From Psychrobacter cibarius (GTDB lineage: Bacteria; Pseudomonadota; Gammaproteobacteria; Pseudomonadales; Moraxellaceae): DNA of 64,000 nt. The DNA is taken from NCBI RefSeq assembly GCF_016107535.1, contig NZ_JABASQ010000002.1:124001-188000 (forward strand). Direction: 5' to 3'. Below, piece by piece: positions 38,448 through 47,483 of this stretch. Each line of letters begins with the position of its first letter. The stretch's first letter is position 1. The translations under genes and the position numbers were made by a program. The notes below the pieces were generated by a model. It saw nothing but the letters and a program-made list of their open reading frames with translations. It had not been told where the DNA came from and did not search any database.

Positions 38448-39818
38448 ATGAGTTTACAATATGCATTACTCAATGACACCAGCTGGCAGAGTCAAGCAGA
38501 CTGGCAAACCCCCGATACCCCTTTTATGTCGTTTGCTTTTTGGCAGGCGCTAGCTGACACTGGCGCGATTGGTGAGCAGGCAGGCTGGTTGCCGATATTT
38601 GTGTTGGTACATCGTGTCGCAAATAGTCAAAGCGACAGCTCGATAGACCACGCTGATCATAATGAAAACCATAGCGAAAACCATTCTGCGATTAACGAAG
38701 CTGCGCAAACAGTCACGCATCCTGTGGCGGTGTTGCCAGTATTCCTAAAAGGTCATCATCGTGGCGAGTTTGTGTTTGACCATTCATGGGCAGAAGCTTA
38801 TGCGCGTTATGGGGTGGATTATTATCCAAGGCTGGTCACCAGCGTGCCCTATACACCGATTACGGGTCAGCGGCTTTGGTTGGCAAAAGGTGAGACGTTA
38901 ACCACCGATATCATAAAGACAGCTATCGCAGGCGTCGATGATATTGCTCAGCAAGTAGGTGCCTCAAGCTGGCACGGATTATTCATTACGCCTGAATTGG
39001 CTACAATTGCCACGGCATCTATGCCTACTGATATTGATGTAGCGCATTTGCTAGCCGCTCAAGATAATGGTTTAGAATCAACCGCAATTGACATGCCCAT
39101 ACTGGAACGTCAAGGCTGCCAGTTCTTATGGCAAAATAAAGACTTGCTACAAGACTGCCAACCGTTTGCTGATTTTGAAGCATTCTTAGCGACGCTAAAA
39201 GCCAAAAAACGCAAAACCATCCGTGCTGAGCGTCGTAAGGTCGCCGAGCAAGGCATCATCTGCCAACGTAAATGCGGTGCCGCTATTACTGACGAGGACT
39301 GGAAAGCCTTTTATCATTGTTATGTGATGACCTATGCAGTACGTGGACAACAGCCTTATCTGACGATAGATTTTTTTATGGCACTGGCAGCGACTATGTC
39401 TGAGCACTTAATGCTCGCACAAGCGTTAGATGCCTCTGGAGAAATTATCGCCAGTAGCTTATTTTTATACGATGATCGCCATAGCGAAAATGCCACTCTT
39501 TATGGTCGCTATTGGGGAGCACTGGGTGAGTACGATAGCTTACACTTTGAGCTGTGTTATTATCAAGGTATTGAATTTGCCGTCGAGCAAGGGCTTAAGT
39601 ATTTTGATCCGGGTACGCAAGGGGAGCATAAGCTGGTTCGTGGTTTTATTCCAACGACGACACACTCTATCCACCGTATTTATGACCCATGTTTTGTGCC
39701 AGCTATCGCCAATTTTTGCGCCCAAGACCGTGAGCATATGGCGCAGTATCGTCAGCAAGCGTTTGAGGCATTGCCCTTTAATGCGGATAATATGCCAGCC
39801 TTTGATACCAATCAATAG
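38448..39818 (+). CDS. GNAT/FemAB-like acyltransferase (COG3146, DUF482 family)
   Basis: About 456 residues of the peptidogalycan-biosynthesis/GNAT group. Family phrases visible: FMSFAFWQALADTGAIGEQAGWLP, VLPVFLKGHHRGEFVFDHSW, YYPRLVTSVPYTPITGQRL, FLATLKAKKRKTIRAERRKV, ENATLYGRYWGALGEYDSLHFE and LKYFDPGTQGEHKLVRGF. These define an N-terminal and a C-terminal GNAT-like fold. The transferred group and acceptor are unknown. The start is the ATG at 38448; a GTG three codons earlier is possible. A low-complexity Asn/His/Glu insert occurs at about residues 60-90. Confidence 0.82.
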   Translation: MSLQYALLNDTSWQSQADWQTPDTPFMSFAFWQALADTGAIGEQAGWLPIFVLVHRVANSQSDSSIDHADHNENHSENHSAINEAAQTVTHPVAVLPVFLKGHHRGEFVFDHSWAEAYARYGVDYYPRLVTSVPYTPITGQRLWLAKGETLTTDIIKTAIAGVDDIAQQVGASSWHGLFITPELATIATASMPTDIDVAHLLAAQDNGLESTAIDMPILERQGCQFLWQNKDLLQDCQPFADFEAFLATLKAKKRKTIRAERRKVAEQGIICQRKCGAAITDEDWKAFYHCYVMTYAVRGQQPYLTIDFFMALAATMSEHLMLAQALDASGEIIASSLFLYDDRHSENATLYGRYWGALGEYDSLHFELCYYQGIEFAVEQGLKYFDPGTQGEHKLVRGFIPTTTHSIHRIYDPCFVPAIANFCAQDREHMAQYRQQAFEALPFNADNMPAFDTNQ

Positions 39819-39883
39819 GCTTTGCTTAATACGCCTAACGCTCGCTTTCTTTTTTATTATTATGTCACTATTAGCCGTTAACT

Positions 39884-40387
39884 ATGTCCAGTACTCCTTT
39901 TATTTGTCTTACCCATTTGTCTCCTCCTAGTGAGCTACTCTCGTGGCTCAATGTCGCAGGCTCTCTCACGGCGGTGTTGGAAGTGAAAGCAGGGCAGCCC
40001 TTGCGCGTGGAGCGTAGCTTTGAGGGCTACCGATTGCTGTCATTGGCACAAAAAAAACAATTGAATGTCACAGGTGCCATGCTAAATCGTCCCATGCTAG
40101 CATGGGTGCGTGAAGCGCAACTATATGGCAATGACGCACGCCCGTGGGTGGCCGCGCAAAGTATCTTTCCGTTACCCAGTCTCAAAGGTCACGCCCGCCG
40201 TCTACAGCAGCTCAAAGGCACACCCATCGGTTATGTGTTATTTAAACGCAGTCGAACCTTACCCAATCAGCGTTTTATCCAGCAGACAAGTGAAGGTTGG
40301 CAACGGCAAACACGTTATGATTGGTATGGTCGCCAGCTGCTGATCAGCGAAACTTTTTTGCCAGCATTTGTCACTACTGACAGTTAA
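39884..40387 (+). CDS. ubiC: Chorismate--pyruvate lyase UbiC
   Basis: First committed step of ubiquinone synthesis: chorismate to 4-hydroxybenzoate and pyruvate. The 167 residues contain AGSLTAVLEVKAGQPLRV, LAWVREAQLYGNDARPWVAAQSIFP, GTPIGYVLFKRS and the C-terminal active-site Glu in ISETFLPAF, all typical of UbiC. ubiA does not follow. It begins 66 bases after the acyltransferase stop and may be co-transcribed with it. The sequence between 40388 and 40845 (458 bases) shows no supported gene. Confidence 0.92.
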   Translation: MSSTPFICLTHLSPPSELLSWLNVAGSLTAVLEVKAGQPLRVERSFEGYRLLSLAQKKQLNVTGAMLNRPMLAWVREAQLYGNDARPWVAAQSIFPLPSLKGHARRLQQLKGTPIGYVLFKRSRTLPNQRFIQQTSEGWQRQTRYDWYGRQLLISETFLPAFVTTDS

Positions 40388-40845
40388 ATATCCGTTAAGT
40401 AGCCAGTCAATAGATAAATATCGCTAATAATCTGCTGACCAACAACAGGCTAGGAGCAATATGATAGCGGTAAACCATTTATTTTATTGGCTATTTATCT
40501 GAGTTATATCACCATTTAATTCACTCAGCTTACAGTGAGGTTTTTTTGCGCTCACCGCACAAATTTTCATGTTACACTTAATGTTTAGCGATGATTTTGA
40601 TGCCAACGCGTATCGAGTTTATTGCCGAATTGGACAAGTTAATGACAGGCCTATTGCCTCTGCTTACTCCTACTTATCTTTGCTAATAGACTCAATTCAC
40701 AATAATGGTCATACCATAAAACTGAGCGTAAAAGTACCGCTGGTACTTTGAGCGACGTTGACACAGTAATTGTTTTATTGTGGGCAGCCTATAAGCTTCT
40801 TTTCAACGACATTTTTCAATGACAGTCACTACCTAGGACATCACT

Positions 40846-42102
40846 ATGTTTAAAGATATTTCTATCAAAGATTTTGATCCAGTACTTGCTGAAGCGATGG
40901 CTGCAGAAAGCGTTCGTCAAGAAAACCATATCGAATTGATTGCGTCTGAAAACTACTGCTCGCAAGCAGTGATGGAAGCGCAAGGTACAGATCTAACCAA
41001 CAAATACGCTGAAGGCTATCCTGGTAAGCGTTACTATGGTGGTTGTGAGCATGTAGACGTTGTAGAGCAATTGGCGATTGATCGTGCAAAAGAGTTGTTC
41101 GGTGCTGAGTACGTCAACGTCCAGCCACATTCTGGTAGCCAAGCAAACTCTGCCGTATTTTTAGCGTTACTTGAAGCAAATGACACCGTACTAGGCATGA
41201 GCTTAGACGCAGGTGGTCACTTGACTCACGGCGCACACATTAACTTTTCAGGTCTGAACTACAATGCTGTACAGTACGGCTTGGTCGAAGGCACTGGTCT
41301 TATCGATTATGACCAAGTTGAAAGTTTGGCAAAAGAGCATAAGCCTAAAATGATTATTGCTGGTTTTTCAGCGTATTCACAGGTAGTCGATTGGGCACGT
41401 TTCCGTGAAATCGCTGATGAAGTTGGCGCTTATTTGCTAGTAGATATGGCGCACGTTGCTGGTCTAGTTGCTGGTGGTGTTTATCCAAACCCAGTACCGT
41501 TCGCTGATGTGGTTACAACGACTACGCACAAAACCCTACGTGGCCCACGTTCAGGTATGATTTTGGCACGTGATGAAGTACTTGCTAAAAAGCTCAATTC
41601 TGCCGTATTCCCAGGTAACCAAGGTGGCCCGTTGATGCATGTCATCGCGGCAAAAGCGGTTTGCTTTAAAGAAGCGTTAGAAGATAACTTTTCTACTTAT
41701 CAGCAGCAAGTGGTTAAAAACGCTAAAGCGATGGCAAAAGTGGTTCAAGACCGCGGCTATGAAATCATATCTGGCGGTACGGAAAACCATCTCATGCTGA
41801 TCAGCCTCGTTAAGCAAGAAATGACGGGTAAAGAAGCGGACAAATGGCTTGGCGATGCGCATATTACTGTGAATAAAAACGCCGTACCAAATGATCCAAA
41901 ATCGCCGTTCGTGACGTCTGGTATCCGTATCGGCACGCCAGCAATCACTACTCGCGGCTTCAACGAAGCGCAAGCGGGTGATTTGGCAGGTTGGATTTGT
42001 GATGTACTAGATAGCCGCGGTGATGAAGCGGTCGCTACTGAAGTACGCGGTAAAGTAGAAGCGATCTGCAAAGAGTTACCAGTTTACGAAAAAAATCAGT
42101 AA
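40846..42102 (+). CDS. glyA: Serine hydroxymethyltransferase
   Basis: PLP enzyme interconverting serine and glycine with tetrahydrofolate, the main source of one-carbon units. The 418-residue protein has [76 protein letters not shown] and the PLP lysine in [18 protein letters not shown]. Length and motifs are standard. Its last codons (VYEKNQ-stop) and terminator are repeated in degenerate form at 44317-44388, beyond the neighbouring WG-repeat gene. Confidence 0.97.
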   Translation: MFKDISIKDFDPVLAEAMAAESVRQENHIELIASENYCSQAVMEAQGTDLTNKYAEGYPGKRYYGGCEHVDVVEQLAIDRAKELFGAEYVNVQPHSGSQANSAVFLALLEANDTVLGMSLDAGGHLTHGAHINFSGLNYNAVQYGLVEGTGLIDYDQVESLAKEHKPKMIIAGFSAYSQVVDWARFREIADEVGAYLLVDMAHVAGLVAGGVYPNPVPFADVVTTTTHKTLRGPRSGMILARDEVLAKKLNSAVFPGNQGGPLMHVIAAKAVCFKEALEDNFSTYQQQVVKNAKAMAKVVQDRGYEIISGGTENHLMLISLVKQEMTGKEADKWLGDAHITVNKNAVPNDPKSPFVTSGIRIGTPAITTRGFNEAQAGDLAGWICDVLDSRGDEAVATEVRGKVEAICKELPVYEKNQ

Positions 42103-42171
42103 GTCTTAAGCTTTGAGTTTGAAGCTTAAAATAAAAAACCGCTTAGCTGAATGGCTAGGCGGTTTTTTTAT
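42082..42171. repeat. Direct repeat copy A: glyA 3' end plus terminator
   Basis: Covers the last glyA codons, stop and terminator (AAAAACCGCTTAGC / GCTAGGCGGTTTTT). It aligns along its length, with one gap of about 11 bases and few mismatches, to 44317-44388 in the same orientation. The two copies bracket the WG-repeat gene. Confidence 0.8.
42133..42170. terminator. Terminator of glyA, shared with convergent WG-repeat gene
   Basis: Stem AAAAAACCGCTTAGC / GCTAGGCGGTTTTTT (one G-T pair), loop TGAATG. It lies only a few bases before the WG-repeat stop codon on the opposite strand. Confidence 0.9.
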
Positions 42172-42173
42172 GG

Positions 42174-44228
42174 TCAGCTCACTTCTGTTTTGAGATAAAA
42201 TATACTGCCTTCTTTTTTAACAAGTATGACGCCTTTATTAAAAGGCTTTATAGCGTCTTGGTTCTGCGGAATAATAGCGATGTCATTATCGAAATATCCT
42301 AATTGTGCGTCTTGTTTCACACTGGTGATATCTATATCTCCTTCAAAATACCATAGACTATCTTTTGAAAATTTGGTTTTGTTATCTACTACAGCTAAGA
42401 TATTGTCTTGCTCATCTTCTAATTTAAAGGTCGTTGCACCTTTTAGAGCTTCATCCAAAAAATTAATATACGTTAAATCTAAAAAATTAAGGTCATTGAA
42501 CTGTACTGGCACAATCTCTTTACCTAGTTTATCTACCAAGCCTACTTTAGTCTTTTTGGTGACGTGAGCTATACCATTGGTAAAAGGCTCAACCTTATCG
42601 TATTTAAAGGGAACAACGGTTTTATTTTTGGTATCAATAAAGCCCCATAATCCGTCTTTTTGAGCGGGTGCTAAACCTGCTTCAAACGTATCAATTTTGT
42701 CGTATTCTAACGGTATGACCACTTGGCCAATTTGATTGATTAGCCCCATCATACCGTCTATATCAACTGCTAATAAGTCTTTATCAAAATGCCAAGTATA
42801 ATCATACTGTAGAGGGATAATTATAGCTCCTGTCGTATCTACAAACCCTGATTGACCATTTTTAGTGACAGGGGCGAGACCTTTATTAAAATCCAAAACA
42901 TTCTCATATTGCAAGGGGATAACTGCGTTACCTAACTTGTCAATGAAACCATATTTATCATCCTTTTTAACCCACGCTAGACCATCAATAAATACACCAG
43001 CCTCATCGTATTTTGGTGGTGAGATGACTTTGCCTGACGCATCTAAAAAACCAGATTTACCTGCTTGAGAGATATGTATAATACCGTCGGCAGTGTGCGA
43101 GATATTGTCGAATTCCACAGCCACAATGACATTACCTGTGCTATCGATAACCCCTTTTTTATTTTCTTTTGTGACGATAACTAACCCTTGACTAAAGTCT
43201 TCGACAGAATCATATTCTGTAGGTATGACCTCATGACCCGCTCTATTAATAAAGCCAAACTTATCATTCTTCTCAACGCGGGCTAGCCCTTCATCGAAAA
43301 CTTCAATAGCACTGTACTGTATAGGAGTGATTTTATTTCCGCTTTGGTCGATGAGACTCCATTTGCCTTCTTTTTCTACCCGTGCGATACCCTGCTTAAA
43401 AGAGTGAGCGCTATTAAACTGCTCTGGAATGACAAAATCTCCTTTTTTATCAATAAATCCATAATGATCATCTGAGGATGGATAGTGTTCAGCCATGGTT
43501 ACACTGGCTAAGCCCTCACTAAAAGAGGTTGCATTGCCATATTGTGGAGGGATAATTTCATCGGCCTGTTTATTGATAAATCCATATTTCCCAGCCTTTT
43601 CGACGACGGCTAACCCTTCAGAAAAAGAGTTTACATAGTCATACTGGATAGGGATAACAACCTCTCCAGCTCTATTAATAAAACCCCATTTATCATCTTT
43701 TTGAACTCTTGCCATGCCTTCAGAAAAAGACCCAGCATTACTATATTGTAGTGGGATGACTTCCTCTCCAGTTTTATTGATAAACCCACTGTTATTGTTT
43801 TTCTCAACCATTGCTAAGCCTTCAGAAAAAGACTCAACATTTTCATATTGTAATGAAGCAATAGTGTTGCCCTTTTCATTGATAAAGCCCCATTTATCTA
43901 GCATAACGATATTTGCCAATGGGCGAGATGTCGCGACAGCGGCCAACCCTTCATTAAAAGATTTAGCCTTATCATATTGCAGTGGTACAATGATTTGTCC
44001 TGAAGCGTCAACATAACCATATTTGTCGTAATTATATGGGCTTTTAAAAGTAGTACGCATTACTCGTGCTAATCCTTCACTTAAGCAATCAATACTCTCG
44101 TAGTTTGCGATAGGTGGCTTTTTACATACCTCGGTCAATGAGTCATTTGCCCAAGCAATTTGTGCAAATAACGTTGTCGCTAGAGCGAGGCTGACCTTCA
44201 GTTTTGAGAAAATCGGATTAAAGAACAT
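42174..44228 (-). CDS. Exported WG-repeat protein
   Basis: A 684-residue protein with a signal peptide (about 1-27, cleavage after AWA) and about fifteen WG (KWG) repeats of roughly 40 residues. Each resembles KWGFIN-xGE-VIPLQY-----FSEGLA-V, e.g. DKWGFINRAGEVVIPIQYD and DKYGFIDKLGNAVIPLQYE. Towards the C-terminus the repeats decay into a non-repeat segment. WG repeats form beta structures presumed to bind other proteins; no function can be assigned. The coding sequence is AT-richer in feel than glyA. It is bracketed by direct repeats of the glyA 3' end, suggesting insertion as a unit. Confidence 0.88.
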   Translation of the reverse strand: MFFNPIFSKLKVSLALATTLFAQIAWANDSLTEVCKKPPIANYESIDCLSEGLARVMRTTFKSPYNYDKYGYVDASGQIIVPLQYDKAKSFNEGLAAVATSRPLANIVMLDKWGFINEKGNTIASLQYENVESFSEGLAMVEKNNNSGFINKTGEEVIPLQYSNAGSFSEGMARVQKDDKWGFINRAGEVVIPIQYDYVNSFSEGLAVVEKAGKYGFINKQADEIIPPQYGNATSFSEGLASVTMAEHYPSSDDHYGFIDKKGDFVIPEQFNSAHSFKQGIARVEKEGKWSLIDQSGNKITPIQYSAIEVFDEGLARVEKNDKFGFINRAGHEVIPTEYDSVEDFSQGLVIVTKENKKGVIDSTGNVIVAVEFDNISHTADGIIHISQAGKSGFLDASGKVISPPKYDEAGVFIDGLAWVKKDDKYGFIDKLGNAVIPLQYENVLDFNKGLAPVTKNGQSGFVDTTGAIIIPLQYDYTWHFDKDLLAVDIDGMMGLINQIGQVVIPLEYDKIDTFEAGLAPAQKDGLWGFIDTKNKTVVPFKYDKVEPFTNGIAHVTKKTKVGLVDKLGKEIVPVQFNDLNFLDLTYINFLDEALKGATTFKLEDEQDNILAVVDNKTKFSKDSLWYFEGDIDITSVKQDAQLGYFDNDIAIIPQNQDAIKPFNKGVILVKKEGSIFYLKTEVS

Positions 44229-44316
44229 AAATATCTACAATAGTCATCATTAGTTCAATAGTAGGTAGACAACTAAGTTAAGTCCAGACAAATATTCTCA
44301 TCCGTTACTGTACTTG

Positions 44317-44388
44317 GTTTATGCTAAAAATCAGTGAGTCTTAAGCTTTAAATGAAAAACCGCTTAGCGTTTGCTAGGCGGTTTTTAT
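44317..44388. repeat. Direct repeat copy B: degenerate glyA 3' end plus terminator
   Basis: Reads GTT TAT GCT AAA AAT CAG TGA, i.e. V-Y-A-K-N-Q-stop against the glyA ending V-Y-E-K-N-Q-stop. It is followed by GTCTTAAGCTTT and a hairpin AAAAACCGCTTAGC / GCTAGGCGGTTTTT identical in stem to the glyA terminator. No glyA body is attached. The copy faces the end of the DUF2164 gene and may serve as its terminator. Confidence 0.8.
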
Positions 44389-44407
44389 GTGTCGTAGAAA
44401 ATAGTAG

Positions 44408-44656
44408 CTAATCCTTCTTTAACGCATGACTGTCTTCTAATATGCCCATAAATCTCTCATATAACCAAGGCTCAGCATCATCGATGGCTTGGTTATATAT
44501 TTTAGAGCCGATCAAGTCCACCATAAAATCGAATAAGAACTTGGCAGGCAAATTACCGATATCCAAATCAAACTCTTCGCTCATATAATCTCTCAAATTA
44601 TCTAACAGCGCTTCTTCCTCTTCCTTTGATAACTTAATAATTTTGTCTTTACTCAT
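44408..44656 (-). CDS. DUF2164 family protein
   Basis: An 82-residue acidic protein: IIKLSKEEEEALLDNLRDYMSEEFDLDIGNL, then LFDFMVDLIGSKIYNQAIDDA. The E(F/L)DLDIGNL and G-K-YNQAI-DA phrases match DUF2164, a small conserved protein of unknown role. No signal peptide or membrane segment. Shine-Dalgarno-like GAGAG precedes the ATG. It lies on the same strand as gltS, 140 bases downstream of it, after the gltS terminator. Confidence 0.8.
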   Translation of the reverse strand: MSKDKIIKLSKEEEEALLDNLRDYMSEEFDLDIGNLPAKFLFDFMVDLIGSKIYNQAIDDAEPWLYERFMGILEDSHALKKD

Positions 44657-44730
44657 ATCATTCTCTCAATACTAGGTAATGATCTAGCTTAGTTCAATCA
44701 TACCTTTATAGGAAGGTTGGATAACCAATA

Positions 44731-44764
44731 AAAAAGCTGGGTTACGATAGCGTAGCCCAGCCTT
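44731..44764 (-). terminator. Terminator of gltS
   Basis: Stem AAGCTGGGTTACG / CGTAGCCCAGCCTT (one G-T pair), with six T on the minus strand directly after the gltS stop. Confidence 0.85.
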
Positions 44765-44797
44765 ATTCAGGTTAATTCGACTTTATTGCTTATAAAA

Positions 44798-46072
44798 TTA
44801 CATAAACGGCAGTTTAGTAAATATCTGCAAGATCGTCGCGTTGACGATATCGACAAAGAATGCACCAACCATTGGCACAATCAAAAACGCCTTAGGCGAA
44901 GGCAGATAGCGATCCGTGACCGCCTGCATATTGGCAATCGCCGTTGGCGTCGCACCCATACCGAAACCACAATGTCCAGCTGACAAGACCGCTGCATCAT
45001 AGTCTTTACCCATCACCTTAAAGGTTATGAAATAGACATAAACAACCATAATGACCGTCTGTACCAATAAGATAATCAACACAGGGCCTGCCAAATCAGT
45101 CAGCTGCCATAGCTTCAATGACAGCAGCGCCATGGCTAAGAACAGACTCAAAGAAGCGTTACCAAATACGTCGATAGAGCGATCAAACATATCAAAATTA
45201 AAGATAGTGGTTAAGACATTACGAATAATCACACCACCTGCCAACGCCCAAACGAAGGTAGGTAGCTCAAACCACGTGCCTTGGGCAACAAGCGTCATGA
45301 CATCGGCGAAGGCCAACGCTGCGGCAAACAATGCCAATGTTTCAATAGTAGAAGAGGCGGTGATAAAGCGCATGCTATCAGGTCTTTCGAAAATTTCTTT
45401 ATTACTACTCGCCGAATCTTCATCATGTTTGGTGCTATAAAGCGACTGCGCACCAGCGACTTTTTCGATGTCACTAGGATTGGGATTGGCGGGTGTTGGT
45501 TTTAACCCCAGCTTTTGAATCAGGCGACGGGCAACAGGACCACCAATGATACCGCCAGCGACTAAGCCATAGGTAGCAACGGCGATACCAAGCGTCGTTG
45601 CACCGACCACACCGTAATCTTGCTCCAAGGTGATACCCCAAGCACCTGCCGTGCCGTGACCACCAGTCAGGGCGATAGAACCTGTCACTAATCCAAGTAG
45701 TGGATCAAGTCCCAACGCGCTTGCCATGGCCACACCAACGACATCTTGCAAGACGATAAAAACGGACACAACGATGGTAAAAATCAACAATGGCGTACCA
45801 CCAGCTTTGAGTCTACTAAAATCAGCACTCAAACCAATAGAGGCAAAAAACATCAGCATGGTAGCCGTCTGTAATCCTTGATGAAAGTTAAAACTATATC
45901 CCCAAATGATATTTAGAATATAGACCACTATTGCTGCGACCAAACCACCAGCAACAGGCTCTGGAATGTTAAAATCTTCTAAGAATTTAATTTTCTTGAC
46001 CAAAAAGCGCCCAAGCAGCAGCACTAGAGTGGCTAGTATCAGCGTGTAATAGCCGTTTAGGGTAATTTCCAT
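44798..46072 (-). CDS. gltS: Sodium/glutamate symporter GltS
   Basis: Na+-coupled glutamate uptake through the inner membrane. The 424 residues form two inverted halves of about five helices each, with the ESS-family phrases LGRFLVKKIKFLEDFNIPEPVAGGL, GLSADFSRLKAGG, LTGGHGTAGAWG and, in the second half, AGHCGFGMGATPTAIANMQ, where the two Gly-rich reentrant loops (GGHGTA and GFGMGAT) bind substrate. A hydrophilic cytoplasmic loop of about 40 residues lies between the halves. AAGGA seven bases before the ATG. It has its own terminator. Confidence 0.95.
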   Translation of the reverse strand: MEITLNGYYTLILATLVLLLGRFLVKKIKFLEDFNIPEPVAGGLVAAIVVYILNIIWGYSFNFHQGLQTATMLMFFASIGLSADFSRLKAGGTPLLIFTIVVSVFIVLQDVVGVAMASALGLDPLLGLVTGSIALTGGHGTAGAWGITLEQDYGVVGATTLGIAVATYGLVAGGIIGGPVARRLIQKLGLKPTPANPNPSDIEKVAGAQSLYSTKHDEDSASSNKEIFERPDSMRFITASSTIETLALFAAALAFADVMTLVAQGTWFELPTFVWALAGGVIIRNVLTTIFNFDMFDRSIDVFGNASLSLFLAMALLSLKLWQLTDLAGPVLIILLVQTVIMVVYVYFITFKVMGKDYDAAVLSAGHCGFGMGATPTAIANMQAVTDRYLPSPKAFLIVPMVGAFFVDIVNATILQIFTKLPFM

Positions 46073-46100
46073 ATATTAATCCTTTCTATAAAAATAAATT

Positions 46101-46143
46101 AACCTGAATTCGGGATAAATATGGTTTTATCTCGAATTCAGGT
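46101..46143. terminator. Long hairpin between barstar gene and gltS
   Basis: A 19-bp stem AACCTGAATTCGGGATAAA / TTTATCTCGAATTCAGGTT with one G-T pair. It follows the barstar stop on the minus strand and precedes gltS. The tail on the minus strand is AATTTATTT, so termination may be modest. Confidence 0.6.
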
Positions 46144-46161
46144 TTGTGTGGTGATTGGCGA

Positions 46162-46530
46162 CTAGGCATCATCCACGGACGGCATAATAACCCATAATTG
46201 CGGCTTGCCAAAATCTCTGTAGGCATCTTCAATGATGCTTTTGAAAACATTAAAATCTTCGTTGTTTATTTTTTTCACCGCTGTTAGATCCATCATCAGG
46301 TGAGTCACTTCGCTGTCCGTTAAACAGTCCCATGCGCTATCCCAGTTATGTGAAAAATAGCTGGGAAAATCACAGGCATTGGCTAAGTTTGTTAATAATG
46401 TGGTTTTATTGAGTATCTCGTCTACCGGTATGTTAACAGTCTGAGCGGGCATGCTAGCATTTAGTGCTGTAGTTTTTTGGTTAATATCTTGGTCAAAACT
46501 CAGATTAATATAGTGGATGGCTTTACTCAT
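46162..46530 (-). CDS. Barstar family ribonuclease inhibitor (putative immunity protein)
   Basis: A 122-residue cytoplasmic protein. The barstar signature is clear at residues 55-72, FPSYFSHNWDSAWDCLTD, in which Tyr58, Asp64 and Asp68 correspond to barstar Tyr29, Asp35 and Asp39, the residues that plug the barnase active site. The C-terminal DLTAVKKINNEDFNVFKSII and LWVIMP complete the fold. There is no signal peptide. It starts one base after the stop of the ribonuclease-domain gene, so the two are certainly co-transcribed. Inhibition of that RNase is the natural inference. Confidence 0.9.
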   Translation of the reverse strand: MSKAIHYINLSFDQDINQKTTALNASMPAQTVNIPVDEILNKTTLLTNLANACDFPSYFSHNWDSAWDCLTDSEVTHLMMDLTAVKKINNEDFNVFKSIIEDAYRDFGKPQLWVIMPSVDDA

Positions 46531-46531
46531 A

Positions 46532-47302
46532 TTATTTTACGTCCAGTCTGCGAAAGCTGTCATAGTGATCAACGGTTAAGTAATACACGGTCGGTGGATG
46601 ACCACCTGTGACGATACGCCGTGCACCGCGATGTGACACGCCAGGGGTCGGCACGGTATATTCGCGGTAGTAGCCTTGCGACTGCGCGGGCAATCTGCCC
46701 TCACGATTATAAAATGTCGTGCCATCTTTATGAGGATAAGGAAAAGGCCCGCCTCGTTGAATAAGGGCAATGGTATTGTCTATCTGAGCATCGCCCGTGA
46801 CGCCGCTTGTCTTTACTGGCTGGGTCTCGGATGAGGTTTGTGATACCGCTGTTGGGGCAATACTATCGGTCAAAAACCCAGACGACAAATCACCAAAAAA
46901 GTAAACAGCGACGGCAATAAGAGCAATCAAACTAAATAGGGTAGATCCTAAGCTTCTCTTGTTTTGGTTGCCACGATGATGATGACGATTGTCACGGGTA
47001 GTGTGTCGCGGGTTTTTGTTATTATCAATAGAGTTGTTTCGGCTGTTAGTATTTGAATAGTGATTGGTTATATTTGAGTCTGGAGTGGCTAAAATACGCA
47101 ATTCGTTGGAAGTGACTTCAGTGGCTCGTAGTTGGTTTTTATCATTACGCTCACTATTAAAATAGACGCTTTGACCAACGGTTATCGGCTGTGATAATCG
47201 CACTTTACTCACATGAAAAAACACGTCTTCACTTTGATTGTCTACATCGATAAAGCCATAGCCTTTATCTGAATTCCAGTGCTTGATTTTACCACTCTGC
47301 AT
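46532..47302 (-). CDS. Cold-shock domain - transmembrane helix - barnase/RNase Sa-type ribonuclease fusion
   Basis: 256 residues in three parts. Residues 1-68 are a cold-shock domain with RNP1 KGYGFIDV (13-20) and RNP2 DVFFHVSKV (26-34). Residues 75-118 are a polar, basic His/Arg/Asn-rich linker. Residues 119-137 form one hydrophobic helix (LFSLIALIAVAVYFF). Residues 168-256 are a guanyl-specific RNase domain: IQRGGPFPYPHKDG, FYNREGRLP, GYYREYTVPTPG, RGARRIVTGG and YYLTVDHYDSFR. Catalytic positions equivalent to RNase Sa Glu54, Arg65/Arg69 and His85 are Glu214, Arg225/Arg229 and His246, all kept. The positive-inside rule places the RNase in the periplasm. The barstar gene follows at one base. 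Confidence 0.88.
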   Translation of the reverse strand: MQSGKIKHWNSDKGYGFIDVDNQSEDVFFHVSKVRLSQPITVGQSVYFNSERNDKNQLRATEVTSNELRILATPDSNITNHYSNTNSRNNSIDNNKNPRHTTRDNRHHHRGNQNKRSLGSTLFSLIALIAVAVYFFGDLSSGFLTDSIAPTAVSQTSSETQPVKTSGVTGDAQIDNTIALIQRGGPFPYPHKDGTTFYNREGRLPAQSQGYYREYTVPTPGVSHRGARRIVTGGHPPTVYYLTVDHYDSFRRLDVK

Positions 47303-47400
47303 AAGCCCACTTTCCTATCGCTTGTTTCATTATCGTGCCGCATGACTTCTACCATACATATGGTTTTGATGCCGCATATATGACATATTTGACACTACTA

Positions 47401-47434
47401 AAAAACGCCAGCAATGGAGCTGGCGTTTTTTTGT
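47401..47434. terminator. Terminator of proA
   Basis: Stem AAAAACGCCAGC / GCTGGCGTTTTT with loop AATGGA. T runs on both strands. It lies between the proA stop and the RNase gene start on the minus strand, separating the two units. Confidence 0.85.
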
Positions 47435-47483
47435 GGATTATACGTTAAATGAGAGAGTGGATGATAGGCTAAGCGATAAGACG

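Noticed and set aside
40569..40751. 60-codon frame upstream of glyA
   Set aside because: Weak start context and no family resemblance; more likely the glyA leader.
45051..45440. 129-codon plus-strand open frame opposite gltS
   Set aside because: Shadow of a strongly supported transporter gene; no recognisable domain or ribosome-binding site.
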